Shown here piece after piece: positions 1 to 11,949 of a DNA stretch of 64,000 bases. Source of the DNA: Siphonodentalium dalli (taxonomy: Eukaryota > Mollusca > Scaphopoda > Gadilida > Siphonodentaliidae); contig CP136066.1 of the NCBI GenBank assembly GCA_032622095.1, positions 231,078,961 through 231,142,960 on the forward strand, read 5' to 3'. The notes under the pieces were generated by a model that saw only the letters and a list, made by a program, of their open reading frames with translations, was not told the DNA's origin and made no database searches. The position numbers and the translations under genes are program-made. Position 1 is the stretch's first letter. Each line of letters begins with the position of its first letter.

Positions 1-790
1 ATTTCTTGAATGCTTATCACAGGCACTGGTGGCTTGCGCTTGATGATGCAGCCTCTAAAAAAATAATCATAGATTTACATGTTATTTTGCTGTAAATTCT
101 GGCCTCATATTTGTCTACACGTTGTGGCTAAGCACATCACGTGTGGATTTTTTTACAGTATATTTACATTTATCTAGCAAAAACGGAGTAATTTCTACAA
201 ATTAACATTCCATTTCAACAATAGTTTTACAGCGAGTTTTTTTAGGCTACATTGATACCAGCGCAAAATATATGGTAATATTTTTCACACATTTCGGTAT
301 AGAACTTTACAATGACACAGAAACCGAAATCAAAATGCTTATGTGTACGCAGCTAACTACACGAGCAATATGTACTTCCACTGCAATGCCTATCAATAGT
401 ATGCAATTATCTCGCAGAATCTATCAAACAATAATATTAAGCCCATGTGTTAGTTGCACAATTACATCTGAAATTTCTCATGTCGTTAGGTTAATATGTA
501 TTTTAAAAATTCCTGTTAAAAATTATGTGCAAACTTGTATGAATGTACCGTGAACACAATGTTAATCGGCACGGGGATCTACCTAACCAATTGAACGCAT
601 AATGTCATTTTAATAGTTTTTCAGAATGATATCATACATCTTATCACTGGGAAAATATAAATATATGATCGAAATCGGAATCTCAATCTGTTGGCAGGAC
701 TATCTCAATATCACAACATCACCTGTATTTAATGTTTCTCATATGTAAATTTTATGCCAAATTATCATACAACTTGTCATTACATAAAAT

Positions 791-1012
791 ATGTTTTCAA
801 GTTGGCGTTCAATATGGCTATTCAGGACTGTGAGCTTCAAATATAGCTGATACATTGTACACATTAGATGTGAACTGTTACTCCGATCATAGATCATACA
901 TTTGGATGTATTAGCGTTTATAGCGTAATACCATGCTGACCCATCACAAAATGGCTGCCAAAGTGGCCACCGTTTTTAACAAAATACAGAGGTTAAAAAT
1001 GTATGGTATTTT
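791..1012 (+). repeat. Diverged ~220-bp direct repeat, copy 1
   Basis: This copy aligns with 1721-1950 at a constant offset of about 930 bp. Shared landmarks are the block around TTTTCAAG-TGGCG, AATATGGC, GAACTGTGAGCTTCAAA, and AAAATGGCTG-CAAA-TGGCCA-CGTTT. There are many substitutions and small indels, so the duplication is old or both are members of a dispersed family. Confidence 0.7.
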
Positions 1013-1720
1013 TTCAAAGGCACATATGCATCATTTGGAAAGATGATTTTGATTAATTATACTGCATGCACAAGAATTTCTTCAAAGAGTGGATCTTAAT
1101 TGTAATTTCGAGAATGAGTTAAGTCAATCCGGGTATCTGCGAAATTCATATTATTGGGATCGTCTTATTGTAAAAAAAAACCTTAAGAAACTGTTCCTTA
1201 TGCATCATAGAACGAGCCGTTGGAGGGCTACCTCATTGTAAAAAATATAAGTAATCATATATTTGTAATGCGCAATGGTGAATTTCGTAAATGAAGTCGT
1301 CAAATGTTATCCTATAATATAATATAAACTCCCAACATCAAATTACTAAAAACCGAGAAACAATTGTCACAGAGCCGTCCCATGAACGTTTTGGGGTATA
1401 CTCACTCCATTACACATCCCATATACAGCATTACTTTGTTTTAATTGTATTAAACTGAATTGTGTCGAACGTCAGCATTTGAATATCATTTTAATCGACG
1501 GTACGTTGGATCTAGAACAAATTGCTTGCACAGTCTTTTCTTAAAACTGTTCAAACTAATTTTGTCCTAATTGTCGATTATTTTGCTATAGTCGCAGTAT
1601 GATCATATGGAGCGTAGGTTCGAAACTAAATTAGTAAGATAGCTTTTTTTTTGCAATGGGTATATGTAATTACATCTACGGGCAAAATATATAAATTCTA
1701 TAAATAATGCACCTAGTACT

Positions 1721-1950
1721 ATATTTTCAAGATGGCGCCCAATATGGCCATTGAGAACTGTGAGCTTCAAACGATATCTAATAAATTGTACACCTTACAT
1801 TAGAATTGTTAATATGATCCCATACTATACGATTGGCTGTCTTCGCGTTCATAACATAATATCCATGATGACTCCATTGCAAAATGGCTGTCAAACTGGC
1901 CAACGTTTACTTCAAACTAGACAGCTTCAGAGAAATATCCGTATTTTACA
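1721..1950 (+). repeat. Diverged ~220-bp direct repeat, copy 2
   Basis: Partner of 791-1012, in the same orientation and order of landmarks. No coding potential is conserved between the copies. Confidence 0.7.
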
Positions 1951-2894
1951 AAATAAAACCATATGAATGCAATGTTTTGTCATTATCTCTCGAACTATAT
2001 GAACAAAAGAAGAGATTAAATATATTACAAACAACAAAAATGTAGTCAGTTGGTGACCACTTTAGCCAAAAACAAAATCGATTAGAGCCAATACAGTGCC
2101 AGAATTGAAAATAAATGGTAAATGTTTACCATATCGTGCATAAATATCATGGACACCATAATATCGCATTTTATTCACTTTATTTATTTATATGATTGTG
2201 TATTCTGCCCATTCTCGATTGCTTGAATAAGCAAGCAATCAGTTAATTCGTATACTGGCCGGTAACTGTCGTTGCTATCACTAGTGTACCAGCTGCTCGC
2301 ATAAACTTTATATAAGATGGCATCCAAGCTGGTATCTGCTTTCTTTGCTAATATGCACTGAGTTGTTTTATATGTCGCTGAGACATATAATAAAATGTAA
2401 TAATTTAAGAACTGTGCCATATCCAGACCAAATAATGAGTACTCCCACTGAAAAGTGGCAGCTAATTAGCCTCTCGGAAATGAGATATGACAAACATTCA
2501 GTTGTTTCCGCTCATGTTTTCAGTTGTCGAAGAGTTACATATACTCTCAATTTTATCATTGATATGGTTTATAGATATACGTTAGAATTTACAGCAAAAA
2601 ATATGTAAATCTATGATTATTTTTTTAGGTTTCATGTTTAAATGTGACTTTCGTACACTCGCATTTAAAAAATATTAATTTGGATACTTAATATATTATC
2701 TAAACATTTATGTGGAATAGTGTAATATTACCGATGTATTATGCTTTTTGGTGATTAAGACATAACAATTTGATTATGACATCGATATGTGTTAGTATAG
2801 AACTAATTAGGGTACACATTGGTTAAAATACGATTATTGGACCTTTCACTTTATGCCATCAGCGTTTTTTATCCAACAATGTTCATGCATATGT

Positions 2895-3360
2895 CATAAA
2901 CAGATAATATACGCCCTTTATTGATAATATAATTAATATCATCAAACTCTTTTTGGGGATAACATTAATAATTGTTAGTGTCCCTTTTAAGATATTTGAT
3001 ATCAACGGTGCCTATCTAATAAGATTTTCAGCTACGAGGGATTGAAAGAATTGCACACAAACACAGATAATACACGCTTTTTAATGATAATATAAATTAT
3101 AAACCACATTTAGGTTAAATTATTAGCGCCCTTTTAAGAAATAAGATGTGAATGGGACCTATTTATTAACAATCCTGAGGTAAAAATAGCCATAGGTACA
3201 TATTTTTAGCTCTGATGTTCAAATCCTTTTGGTACCCAAACTATAAAATAAATCTTTTTAATCTTTTAAGACATCTGGGTTAAACATGGTATCCTGTATA
3301 CTATTAATAAAATAAATCCTAGTGTCATTTTAAGACATATGGGTTGAACATGGTGTACTG
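2895..3360 (+). repeat. Degenerate tandem repeat, left of LTR element
   Basis: Two ~125-bp units begin near 2895 and 3054 (CAGATAATA-ACGC-TTTATTGATAATATAA-like starts). They are followed by two clearer 64-bp units starting at 3243 and 3307 (ATAAAATAAATC, then TTTTAAGACAT, GGGTT-AACATGGT). All share a TTTTAAGA core, so they look like one decayed minisatellite. The array resumes at 12404 on the far side of the retrotransposon. Confidence 0.65.
3357..3360. other. Target site duplication ACTG (left)
   Basis: ACTG directly precedes the left LTR and is repeated directly after the right LTR at 12400-12403. Four to six bp is normal for Ty3/Gypsy integration. Confidence 0.7.
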
Positions 3361-3815
3361 TGTTGTACGGCTGGATTTAACGTAGATATAGTAACTCCAA
3401 CACACAAATTAAAGGGTTAATAAAGTGTATTTAAAATAAAGGCATCAACATAATCATATCACAGCAGTCAGTATTAAAAACCATTAAAGATACTCCATAA
3501 AATGAAATCTGCATTCCATTATATATATCTAGAATTGGTGATCCAAAATAATACGTCCGACCATTTCAAATATTAATTACTGAGTCCCCCACAGACCGCG
3601 CTAATTTTCCCTCCAGTAACAGGTGAGTGCTAATCAGTGTGCAGGTGACACAATCATTCATGGTCGCTCTCACGCGCACACACACTGACACACATTTCAG
3701 TTAACCCACAAAAGGCTGAAATAACAAAGCAGGGTGCGCGCAAATATCATGATACATAAAAGGATATATATACAACCGCGGTGTACTAAAACATATAAAA
3801 ACGGCACCTATAACA
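3361..3815 (-). repeat. 3' LTR (left copy)
   Basis: 455 bp, TG...CA ends, aligned end to end with 11950-12399. The main difference is an extra TATA-type repeat near 3770 (455 versus 450 bp). As the element reads on the minus strand, this is its 3' LTR. Confidence 0.95.
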
Positions 3816-3827
3816 TTCACCCCTCCA
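3816..3827 (-). promoter_or_regulatory. Polypurine tract (PPT)
   Basis: On the minus strand TGGAGGGGTGAA abuts the 3' LTR. This is the expected place for the plus-strand primer of reverse transcription; purine content is high with one or two interruptions. Confidence 0.7.
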
Positions 3828-4667
3828 GGTGAAGAATGGCTCCTGACGTTCACTGAAATAAACGAACAATTTAGGTAGGCATTTCCCTTGAGAATATCAC
3901 CATCTTACAATAGTAAATGCTGAAATAAACTGCAAGTCAAAATCTGCAACAGGTAGCTGCAAAAGTGGCAGCATGTATACTAGTACATGTTATTGCTGAA
4001 ACTGTACAACCTGATATCCAATGAAAAACACATCACTGATGCCGGGTAACAGATCTGAAATATATAATAATTACAGCTGGTAACATGTAGAGGAATCTGT
4101 AGTACAAGTTACAATTTAACATGAGAGGCTGAAATAAAACCTACAAGTCATTTCTGCGATAGGTTCAGTCTCTGCAAAGTTAATATGCTCAAACTAAATT
4201 GATTTATCACTAAATCAAATATCTGACATGAAATACTAATGAAGGAATGTGGTTATATAATAGTGGAATAGTATATACAATACTATCTCGAAAGTTGAAC
4301 CTGGAAAGGAAAATTTCTTACATAGCTGGAACATCAGTCAGTTTTTACACGGCACTGGGTCTTCAGCTGAAATAATCTTACTTGGCCTTTGACTGGAATG
4401 AGACAGCATGTATAACAATTCATTACATAATAATAAATACACAATAAGATTAAAATATGGGAAAGCAGCACAATACTATCCCATGAGACACCTGGATTTA
4501 CAAAGGACATTTTCATGAACTGGTACCTCAGTAGGTTTTGACCATTACTGGATCTTCGGCTGAAATTCCTACCAGACCCTCTTTCATACAGATAAGCATG
4601 TGTTTTAGAATCTCAAAATAGATTAATAAAATGAATAGCAATGCAGCAATGATCACACAAGTTGGTG
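3828..4667. other. Non-coding 3' region of LTR element
   Basis: Lies between the integrase stop and the PPT. The longest frame is 60 codons with no recognisable feature, and no envelope-like protein is visible. Confidence 0.6.
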
Positions 4668-6183
4668 TTAGACAAATACAATTGTATCTACAACTTGAGG
4701 ACAGACCCAGGATCCAAGTCGATCTGGGGCCTTCTTATGCCTAACTGGTCTTTGATGTCTATACTGAAATTGATCATGTATAGGGGTTGAAGCAGAAGTT
4801 ACATCTGTAATGTTGTTAAGTGTGGACTGAGATTCTGGACTACTTTCAAGGTTACCTGGAATATGAGGACTTACATTATAAGGGTGTGTTTTAGAAGTAT
4901 TACTATTTCTTTGACCTGAAATGTAAGAATGAGAATCCATAGGCGACATGTAAGTAGAAGAGTGCATAGGAGAAAACCTCTGAGAAGTCTCAGTGATTCC
5001 AGAAGGAACAGATTGATGCAGATCCTTATGTATATGAGATTTGGATCTTAACATAAGACCATTATCTGAATCACTATATTCACTGCTGGAGCTTACTTCT
5101 ACATCCTTCTGAACTTTCTTCTTCTTCTTCTTCGTCTGTCTAGCTTCTTTAGTCTCATCAACCACATTGGAAGAAATGTAATTAAATGGCAACAGCATAT
5201 TTCTGTGCAGCATTCGGGACACACCACTTCCAGATTCTTGTAAAACCTTATACACGGGAACATCTTCATTTGGGATGTTAATGATCTTGTATGGTTCTGC
5301 TTCCCATCTATCTGCTAAATTGTGTTTTCCTTTGATACCAACTTTTCTTACCAACACCCTGTCTCCAACTTCAAGCTTTGCATCTTTTGAACGAATCCTT
5401 CCATCATACTTCTCCTTCACATTCTCATTCCGCTTTTCCACTCTGCCAAAGGCTACATTATAAGCAAATTCCATTCTCTTCTTTAACTTCTTGACATAAC
5501 TATCATGATTTCCAGCAACTTCATCTTTATCCAACCCAAAAACAGCATCAATGGATAATCTTGGATGCCATCCGAACATAAGACAGAAAGGTGAATATCC
5601 TGTTGCTTCATTTTTTATAGCATTATAATCCTGTACAAGAGGTCCAACATAGCTCTTCCAATCAGCTTTTTTTCTTCCTCCATTGTACCAAGCATCTTGA
5701 TGAGGGTCTGGTTAAAACGCTCTGCTGATCCATTTCCCATTGGATGATAAGGGGTGGTTCTACTCGTTTTCATTCCCGCAAGTTTGCATAACTCCTTGAT
5801 AACTTTGCTCTCAAAGCTTCTTCCTTGGTCACTATGTAGACGTTCTGGGAAACTGTAGAAGCACACAAGCTTCTCATATAGGGCCTTTGCAGTGGTGGAC
5901 GCTGTCTGGTTTTTACATGGAATAGCCTGCGCACATTTTCAATCCCACCTTTTGACATCTCAAGACTGAGAAAATCAATACAGACTAATTCCATGGGTCT
6001 TGAAGTCTGTATTGGGACTAATTTTCCAGCTGCTTTCACTGGCTTCTTCCGGCGAATACATCTGCCACAGTTCTCTACTCTCGCTTCAGCATCACGAAAC
6101 ACACATGAGTATAATCTTTGCTTGGCAAGCCACACTGTCTTATCTTTGCCCTGATGACCAACATCATCATGAACACCTTGCAA
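4668..6183 (-). pseudogene. Ty3/Gypsy integrase (C-terminal part of pol), broken
   Basis: Integrase inserts the cDNA into host DNA. The HHCC zinc-binding domain is seen at 6183-6050 (VHDDVGHQGKDKT, then CGRC), followed by the core with LVCIDFLSLE (first Asp), LHSDQGRSFES (second Asp) and the catalytic Glu in NGSAERFNQTL. A C-terminal GPY/F-like module follows (RWEAEPYKI, then RMLHRNMLLPF), and then a Ser-rich tail ending at 4668. The gene is broken by an in-frame TGA at 6187-6189 just upstream of the zinc domain. It also has a small deletion with frame change near 5930, between the first and second catalytic Asp, and a frame change in a 7-nt homopolymer at 5667-5673. Confidence 0.9.
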
Positions 6184-6186
6184 TGC

Positions 6187-8823
6187 TCAATCACGAAAAC
6201 CATCAGGAACAATGAGCTGCATAACTGGCTCTTCATCATTTTGTGATCTTCGGTAGAGAATACTGTGTTTAATACGCAGACTGTTCCATTCTCTAAGATA
6301 TGTCTGTACAAGGGGTGATTCATTCTTCATCTGTTTGTCATTAGGCCGTTTACCAAGTTTCACAAAGTGAATAACTCTGGAAATAACAGAGTCCTGGTTC
6401 TGCTCACATTCCAAGTCAACGGAATCATGCGCATGATCCAACTCCTCCCCGGCCGAAGGAAGAGCAGGACCAACAGCAACACTTTCCGCTAAAGGGAAGT
6501 TCACAGTTGCAGCCTGGCAAATGGCTTTAATGACATCTGTATATAATATGGGCTTCCTGGAGAGTCCATCAGCATCACCGTTGAGTCGTCCAGCTCTATA
6601 TTCAATCTGAAAATTGTAATTGGCAAGATTGGCAACCCAACGATGACCAGTGGCATCCAACTTGGCAGTTGTTAGAACATATGTCAGAGGATTGTTATCT
6701 GTGATAACCTTGAAAGTTTTTCCATACAAGTAGTCATGGAATTTGTCTGTGACAGCCCATTTCAGACACAGGAACTCCAATTTATGGGCTGGATAATTCT
6801 TCTCGCTGGGCTTTAAACCACGGCTTGCATATGCGATAACACGCTCTGCACCATCCTGTAGCTGGTATAACACAGATCCCAATCCACAACCACTGCTATC
6901 TGTATGAACAATAAATGGCAAACTGTAGTCAGCATATGCCAGGATTGGAGGCTGGGTTAATTTCTGTTTGATTTCATCAAATGCTCTCTGGTGAATATCT
7001 GTCCAAACCCATGGTGCCGGATTTTTTTTCTTTGTCTTCACCTTGGCCTCAGTGAAATGTCCCTCCAAAAGTTGGTTTAGCGGCTGTACAATGCTGGCAT
7101 ACCCCTTGACGAAGCGACGGTAGTATCCGCAAAATCCAAGCCATTGTCTCATCTGTTTAACATTAAAGGGAACTGGCCAATCCTCCAATGCAGAGGTCTT
7201 ATCTGGGTCTGTGGCTACACCACTGGCACAGATGACGTGTCCAAGATATGTCAATGATGTGCGGAATAGTTCGCACTTATTTAGCTTCAGCTTCAAATTA
7301 TGCTGTGACAGACGAGAAAATACTGCGTCCAGACGTTCTACGAGCGATGAAAATTCCTGGCTGAAAACCAAAACGTCGTCCAAGAAGATAAGACACTCCT
7401 TTAAATGCATATCGCCCATGCATTTCTCCATCAGGCGTTGAAAAGTTGCTGGCCCATTTACCATTCCCTGACCAAGTCGCTCACATGGGTAAAACCCAAG
7501 TTTGCCAACAGAAAATGCGGTCTTGTATTTGTCTTCTTCTCTGATGGGACACTGCCAAAAGCCATTCCGTAAATCAAGTTTACTGTAATATCTGGAGCCA
7601 TGGAGCGATTCTATGATGTCGTCAAACCTTGGCAGCATGTAGGCATCTTTGACGGTCCTTGAATTTAACTGTCTAAAGTCTATGCAGAAACGCAAAGAGT
7701 TGTCGGCCTTTTTCCGAACGAGCACAACGTTGGATGCATAAGGACTGTCAGATTCTTTAATCACTCCAGCTTCTAACATCTCCTTAATATACTGTCTGAC
7801 TTCTTCATAAAGAGCAGGAGGTATCTTCCGATATGGCTGTTTAAATGGAACATCATCGGTGAGTTTGATTTGATGCGTCACTAGGTCAGTAACACCTAAA
7901 TCCAGAGGACCAGTAGAAAATACATGGCTCCATTTGTATAGCAGAGCATCAACTTCATCTTTCTCTTCTGCTGATAAATTGTCATCGACGTTTACACCAA
8001 GGTCCCTCGGAGAAGGTCGGACATCAGCAGCAAGAGTTGGTGAGCCCAAAGAATCAACCACCTTTACTTCTTGTATTTGGGCAACAGCTGAATGTGGAGA
8101 TATCACAAGTGTCTTCGCAGATATATTGCAAAGTTGAACAGGAATACGAGTACTATTTGCATTGGAATTTGATTTCATCACTCGTGGACAAACAGTGAAC
8201 TTGTCATCATCACTGAAACTTTCTGTCACAAAAGATGCGTCAAGACCACTATCATGTCTGGCAACGCCTTGCACTGTCACTGTCTGGTATGGCTCAATCT
8301 CCAAGGCAATCTTGTTGGTGGACTTGACTGGGATGGCTGCACATGTGAGGCTGTCAATAGCTATCTTCCATTCTTTTGGAATATCAGAAGAAGAAATTTC
8401 AGCCAAGTCCTTGCACATACGAATTATATTTGTGCCGATAATGATAGGACATCTTGTGTTGTACTCTGTATCTGAAACAATTAGAGCTGGAATAGAAAGA
8501 GGACATTCACACAAAAATGGAATGTGTATCACACATTCAATGAATCCATTATATGGAAGAGTAGATCCATCAGCAATGGAAACTCTAACACCAAGTTTGT
8601 TAATGGAGTGAATAACAGGTTTATTTGGCAGTGACTCATAGCAACAACGAGAAACTGTTGTAATCATAGATCCACTATCAATAAGAGCAGTGACCTTCTT
8701 TCCCTGGATGAATACATCAGTCTCATTAGATTGACCTACTAATCTGTCAATCAAGTTTTGGCCATTTGATTCACCGGCCTCTGGCTGACCAACGACAGAG
8801 GCGGTTAGGCTTTTGGCTGTGGC
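6187..8823 (-). CDS. pol: Ty3/Gypsy Pol: protease, reverse transcriptase, RNase H
   Basis: An 855-codon open frame is recorded from 8754 and the frame is open to 8823, so Pol overlaps the end of gag by about 17 nt in the -1 frame. It is therefore probably made by ribosomal frameshifting. The retropepsin active site is VTALIDSGS near the start. RT has LDLRNGFWQ and the catalytic box IFLDDVLVF (FLDD instead of the common YLDD or YVDD). RNase H follows, with HTDSSGCGLGSVLYQ and ITDNNPLTYVL. The frame ends at TGA 6187-6189 inside the linker to the integrase zinc domain, where related elements continue; this stop is probably a mutation. All catalytic motifs up to that point look intact. Confidence 0.92.
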   Translation of the reverse strand, partial: ATAKSLTASVVGQPEAGESNGQNLIDRLVGQSNETDVFIQGKKVTALIDSGSMITTVSRCCYESLPNKPVIHSINKLGVRVSIADGSTLPYNGFIECVIHIPFLCECPLSIPALIVSDTEYNTRCPIIIGTNIIRMCKDLAEISSSDIPKEWKIAIDSLTCAAIPVKSTNKIALEIEPYQTVTVQGVARHDSGLDASFVTESFSDDDKFTVCPRVMKSNSNANSTRIPVQLCNISAKTLVISPHSAVAQIQEVKVVDSLGSPTLAADVRPSPRDLGVNVDDNLSAEEKDEVDALLYKWSHVFSTGPLDLGVTDLVTHQIKLTDDVPFKQPYRKIPPALYEEVRQYIKEMLEAGVIKESDSPYASNVVLVRKKADNSLRFCIDFRQLNSRTVKDAYMLPRFDDIIESLHGSRYYSKLDLRNGFWQCPIREEDKYKTAFSVGKLGFYPCERLGQGMVNGPATFQRLMEKCMGDMHLKECLIFLDDVLVFSQEFSSLVERLDAVFSRLSQHNLKLKLNKCELFRTSLTYLGHVICASGVATDPDKTSALEDWPVPFNVKQMRQWLGFCGYYRRFVKGYASIVQPLNQLLEGHFTEAKVKTKKKNPAPWVWTDIHQRAFDEIKQKLTQPPILAYADYSLPFIVHTDSSGCGLGSVLYQLQDGAERVIAYASRGLKPSEKNYPAHKLEFLCLKWAVTDKFHDYLYGKTFKVITDNNPLTYVLTTAKLDATGHRWVANLANYNFQIEYRAGRLNGDADGLSRKPILYTDVIKAICQAATVNFPLAESVAVGPALPSAGEELDHAHDSVDLECEQNQDSVISRVIHFVKLGKRPNDKQMKNESPLVQTYLREWNSLRIKHSILYRRSQNDEEPVMQLIVPDGFRD

Positions 8824-9930
8824 TTATAATTCTGTGATCCATCTTGATGAAATTCTTGATGATTAAATTTGAAACCACGACCACGATCTCGACCTCGATC
8901 TGTATTTCCCGAAGTCCAACCGCGCCCTCGTCCACGACCGAAACCTGAACCTCTCTGTGGTGTGTAGTTTCCATGTCCTCGTCCAAATCCAAAGTTAGAC
9001 TGTGGTGGTGGTTGCGAAACTGCAGTCTGATCGAGGCGCTGCAAAATCAAGTCGAGCTTCTGGTCGATCTTTGTATCCAGTCGCTTCTCCAAATCATCTA
9101 GTTTCCTATCAAACTTCTTCTCCATCACATCAAACCTGTCTGGTGGTGTATCCGTCTGCGATGCATGTTGCTGGGCTTTACTCCTCGAGGAACCAGAAAT
9201 GGAGTGGACGCTAAGTTCTTTTTCCACTATACGAATTTCTCGCAGCAACATGTCGAAGTCAGAGATATTGTCATAATTATGACGAGTCTGGCTCTTTAAC
9301 TGCTCAGAATGTTGAGAAGAGAAGAACTTATACCGGAGCAGGTCATTCTTGGCGTAGCGCTCCATATTTCCACTATCGATTGCAGATTCTAAAATGGATT
9401 CTAGTCTGCAACCAAAAGCAGTAACCGACTCACCTGGCTTCTGAGTAGAGTTAAAAAAACTCTTGCATTAGCATACCATTTGATGAAACTTCATCAAAAT
9501 GAGTATCAAGCTTTAATAAAAGTTGTGAAACCTTGGCATGTTCCCCTAGTGGAATAATAACTTGACGGGGCATTCCCCGAATGGATCTACGAATAGCCTG
9601 TAGAAGCCCACTATCTGAGATCTCAGGGTCTCTGGACAAGCAACGGATCTCATATCTCCACTCACGATAAGTGACGTCACCTTAAAGAGGTGGATCGTCT
9701 CCTGAAAAACCAGATATCCTGGGTACATAAGTACTTACCTGCTTGAGAGAATAAGTAGTGTTCCTAGAGGGAAGTTCCTTGTTACCGGAAGTTGCTCCCT
9801 GCTTCTTGATTGAATCAAGAAAATTTTGCATGGGAGTTTTCGGCGCAGATGTGCTTGGAAAAATATTATACTTCCCTGAGGCTTTTAAAGCCTGTATCAT
9901 TTCCTCTTCAGACATTGAGGAAGTCATCAT
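8805..9930 (-). pseudogene. gag: Ty3/Gypsy Gag, PNMA-like capsid type, broken
   Basis: Gag forms the intracellular particle. The start is ATG near 9930 (MMTSSMSEEEM). The capsid-like region has RISGFSGDDPP, then YREWRYEIRCL and the RQVIIPLGEHAKV segment. It continues with ESVTAFGCRLESIL and KSQTRHNYDNISDFDMLLRE, a pattern I associate with PNMA/Ma-antigen-like Gag proteins. A charged coiled-coil-like stretch (FDRKLDDLEKRLDTKIDQKL) and an Arg-Gly-rich tail replace the usual CCHC zinc knuckle, which is absent. Breaks are an in-frame TAA near 9682 and a frame change at a 7-nt homopolymer at 9453-9459. The last segment, from ATG 9365 to 8805, is open. The nucleic-acid-binding role of the RG tail is inference. 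Confidence 0.85.
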
Positions 9931-11927
9931 TTATAATGAACAAACTAATTATAATGTAATTAATTAAATATAATATCTGTTCAAGATTATAATAATCATA
10001 TAAGGACTAAGGAGAATATAGAATATAGGTATATAACTGAATTTTAGAAATTTACTAAAAAATTCCAAGTTATGCCTGTAGTAAGTAAATATTAACTAAA
10101 TTTACTAATCACGGAGTAACTGAGACTAAGTCAGCTAAAAAAAAAGTAATATCAGCTAAACATCGAGTAAAATGTAAAGTAATTTCAGACAAAGTTGGCT
10201 GCAGAGGCTGAAATGTTTGAAATTCTCACTAAGTCTGATACAAGTACACATGAGCGTAAACTGAAATAGAAATATTCTAAGTCTGGCTACGGGGTAATTG
10301 CAATCTATTTAAACATCACCAAATAGCATGTCCAGAGTCGTCAATAAATATTGACGATATATGCTGAAAATATTCTAAGTCGAAACTAGTCACCTAATTT
10401 CAATAATAAATGCGGACGACACAAAAACATTTCAAAGTCCAACAAATATATGCTGAAAAAATTCTATGTTGAAACAAGTTACCTAATTCCGATGTATAAC
10501 AACGTCGGACAAATCTGAAAAGTTATAAAGTTGAAACAATTTGCCTAACTCCGATGTATAACAACTTCGGACAAATCTGAAAAATTATGAAGTTGAAACA
10601 AGTTGCCTAACTCCGATGTATAATAACTGCGGACAAATCATGAAGTTGAAACAAGTTGCCTAACTCCGATGTATAATAACTGCAGACAAATCTGAAAAGT
10701 TGAAGTTGAAACAAGTATCCTATTTTCAAGGTAGGTATTCTCAAGGTACTGCGGCCACGGACAATAAATATAAGTTTTCAAAGACGAAAGCGCAGCTGAA
10801 ATATAATAACTCAAAACACAATCATGCAATTCTCGAACAAACACACAGTGCAAGAAAAAGTGCAGGGGTGAGAGCCTAATGCACAAAGATTTTCACACAC
10901 GTAGCGACTACTTACACCAAACACACTCACAAGTGCACATATTGAAAAAGGTTAAAGAAAACTGCTAACCTACATGGGAGAAAAGTGGAGCTAAATTATA
11001 TGAGACCCATGTTAGTTGGTGCCGAAAAAAATAGCAAAATCCAATTGGCCCAAAAAATGTGGACAATTTTTTTTTTTTAATTGAAACCTATATACTATTC
11101 CTAATGATAAGTTGGTCAGACGCACAGATCGCCTACCTGAATAACATCAACAATATAGTATATAAAAATTTTCATGAATGGAATTTAGCACCATATAACA
11201 AATCACCATACAAATATGAAATGTTTCTTTAAGACAGACAAATACATTCATAAAATGTCGACTGTCATATCACATCAATGGAATAACTATCATAAATACA
11301 TTTGAATATAATTCGACGGTATCCCAAAGTTTATAGATCGAAGTTCCAAGTTTTAACGGTCGCGAACGCGAATGATAGGCCTACGCAACAGTTTTAACGC
11401 GAAGCCGGCTATAATGAATACCTCACTCTGTCTCACCAATGCACTGGTAGTATTATACACAGTTTTAAACTTGAATAAATAGTTGATTTTCAAGCGACAC
11501 AAATTGTGTTGACATCTTTTTCGCTGATCACTTCAAATCACGGAAACCCAATTTATTTATAGAAAATAAGATGTGACGTCACTCGCCACCGGTGTCCAAG
11601 AAATAAGGTCCGGGCTTCTCAGTCAGTGGGAGGGGGTGCCCTAACTCAAAGGTCTATTATTTCCAATCTCTTAAACACATCGTTACCACGATTCCTTAGA
11701 CAAACCGCAACATTCTGTGATCTTTAGTCTTTGTGCACAGAAACGAGTATCCGGAGAATCCCAAGTTCACACGTAGCTTGCAACTGTGTAGGTTGCACGA
11801 ACAGCGACACACAAGAGTCAAAATGGTCGATTCCTCCCGCGATTGTGTTAACCCCGTGGTGATTTTCTGCGAAGAAAGTCGGGCACCATCTCGTTCTCTG
11901 GAATCGCCGCTGGATCACACTTTATTA
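9931..11927 (-). other. Long untranslated leader of LTR element
   Basis: About 2 kb between PBS and gag with no credible frame (longest 82 codons). It contains a local tandem repeat (separate entry) and AT-rich DNA. Packaging or translation signals may lie here but none can be identified by eye. Confidence 0.6.
10437..10722. repeat. Minisatellite in retrotransposon leader
   Basis: Four to five imperfect units, about 62 bp long with one shortened unit. Each has the order GTTGAAACAAGTTGCC, TAACTCCGATGTATAA, then CGGACAAATCTGAAAA. Units differ by point changes and a small deletion. Confidence 0.8.
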
Positions 11928-11945
11928 GTTCCATATCGGGCGCCA
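11928..11945 (-). promoter_or_regulatory. Primer binding site (PBS)
   Basis: On the minus strand the 18-mer TGGCGCCCGATATGGAAC lies 4 nt inside the 5' LTR. The TGG start complements the tRNA 3' CCA; the first ten bases resemble lysine-tRNA-type sites. Which tRNA primes is not certain. Confidence 0.8.
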
Positions 11946-11949
11946 AGTT

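Larger units (their letters stand above)
1..3360. other. AT-rich non-coding region
   Basis: No open frame here looks like a protein: the longest are 60-93 codons of low-complexity, Ile/Tyr/Cys-rich composition typical of chance frames in AT-rich DNA. The stretch holds old diverged duplications (listed separately) and otherwise nothing recognised. Confidence 0.7.

Noticed and set aside
3816-4667. Envelope gene in the LTR element
   Set aside because: No frame above 60 codons between integrase and the 3' LTR.
7211-8611. Plus-strand open frames across the retrotransposon pol region
   Set aside because: They lie opposite a long frame with clear RT and protease motifs and are shadows of it.
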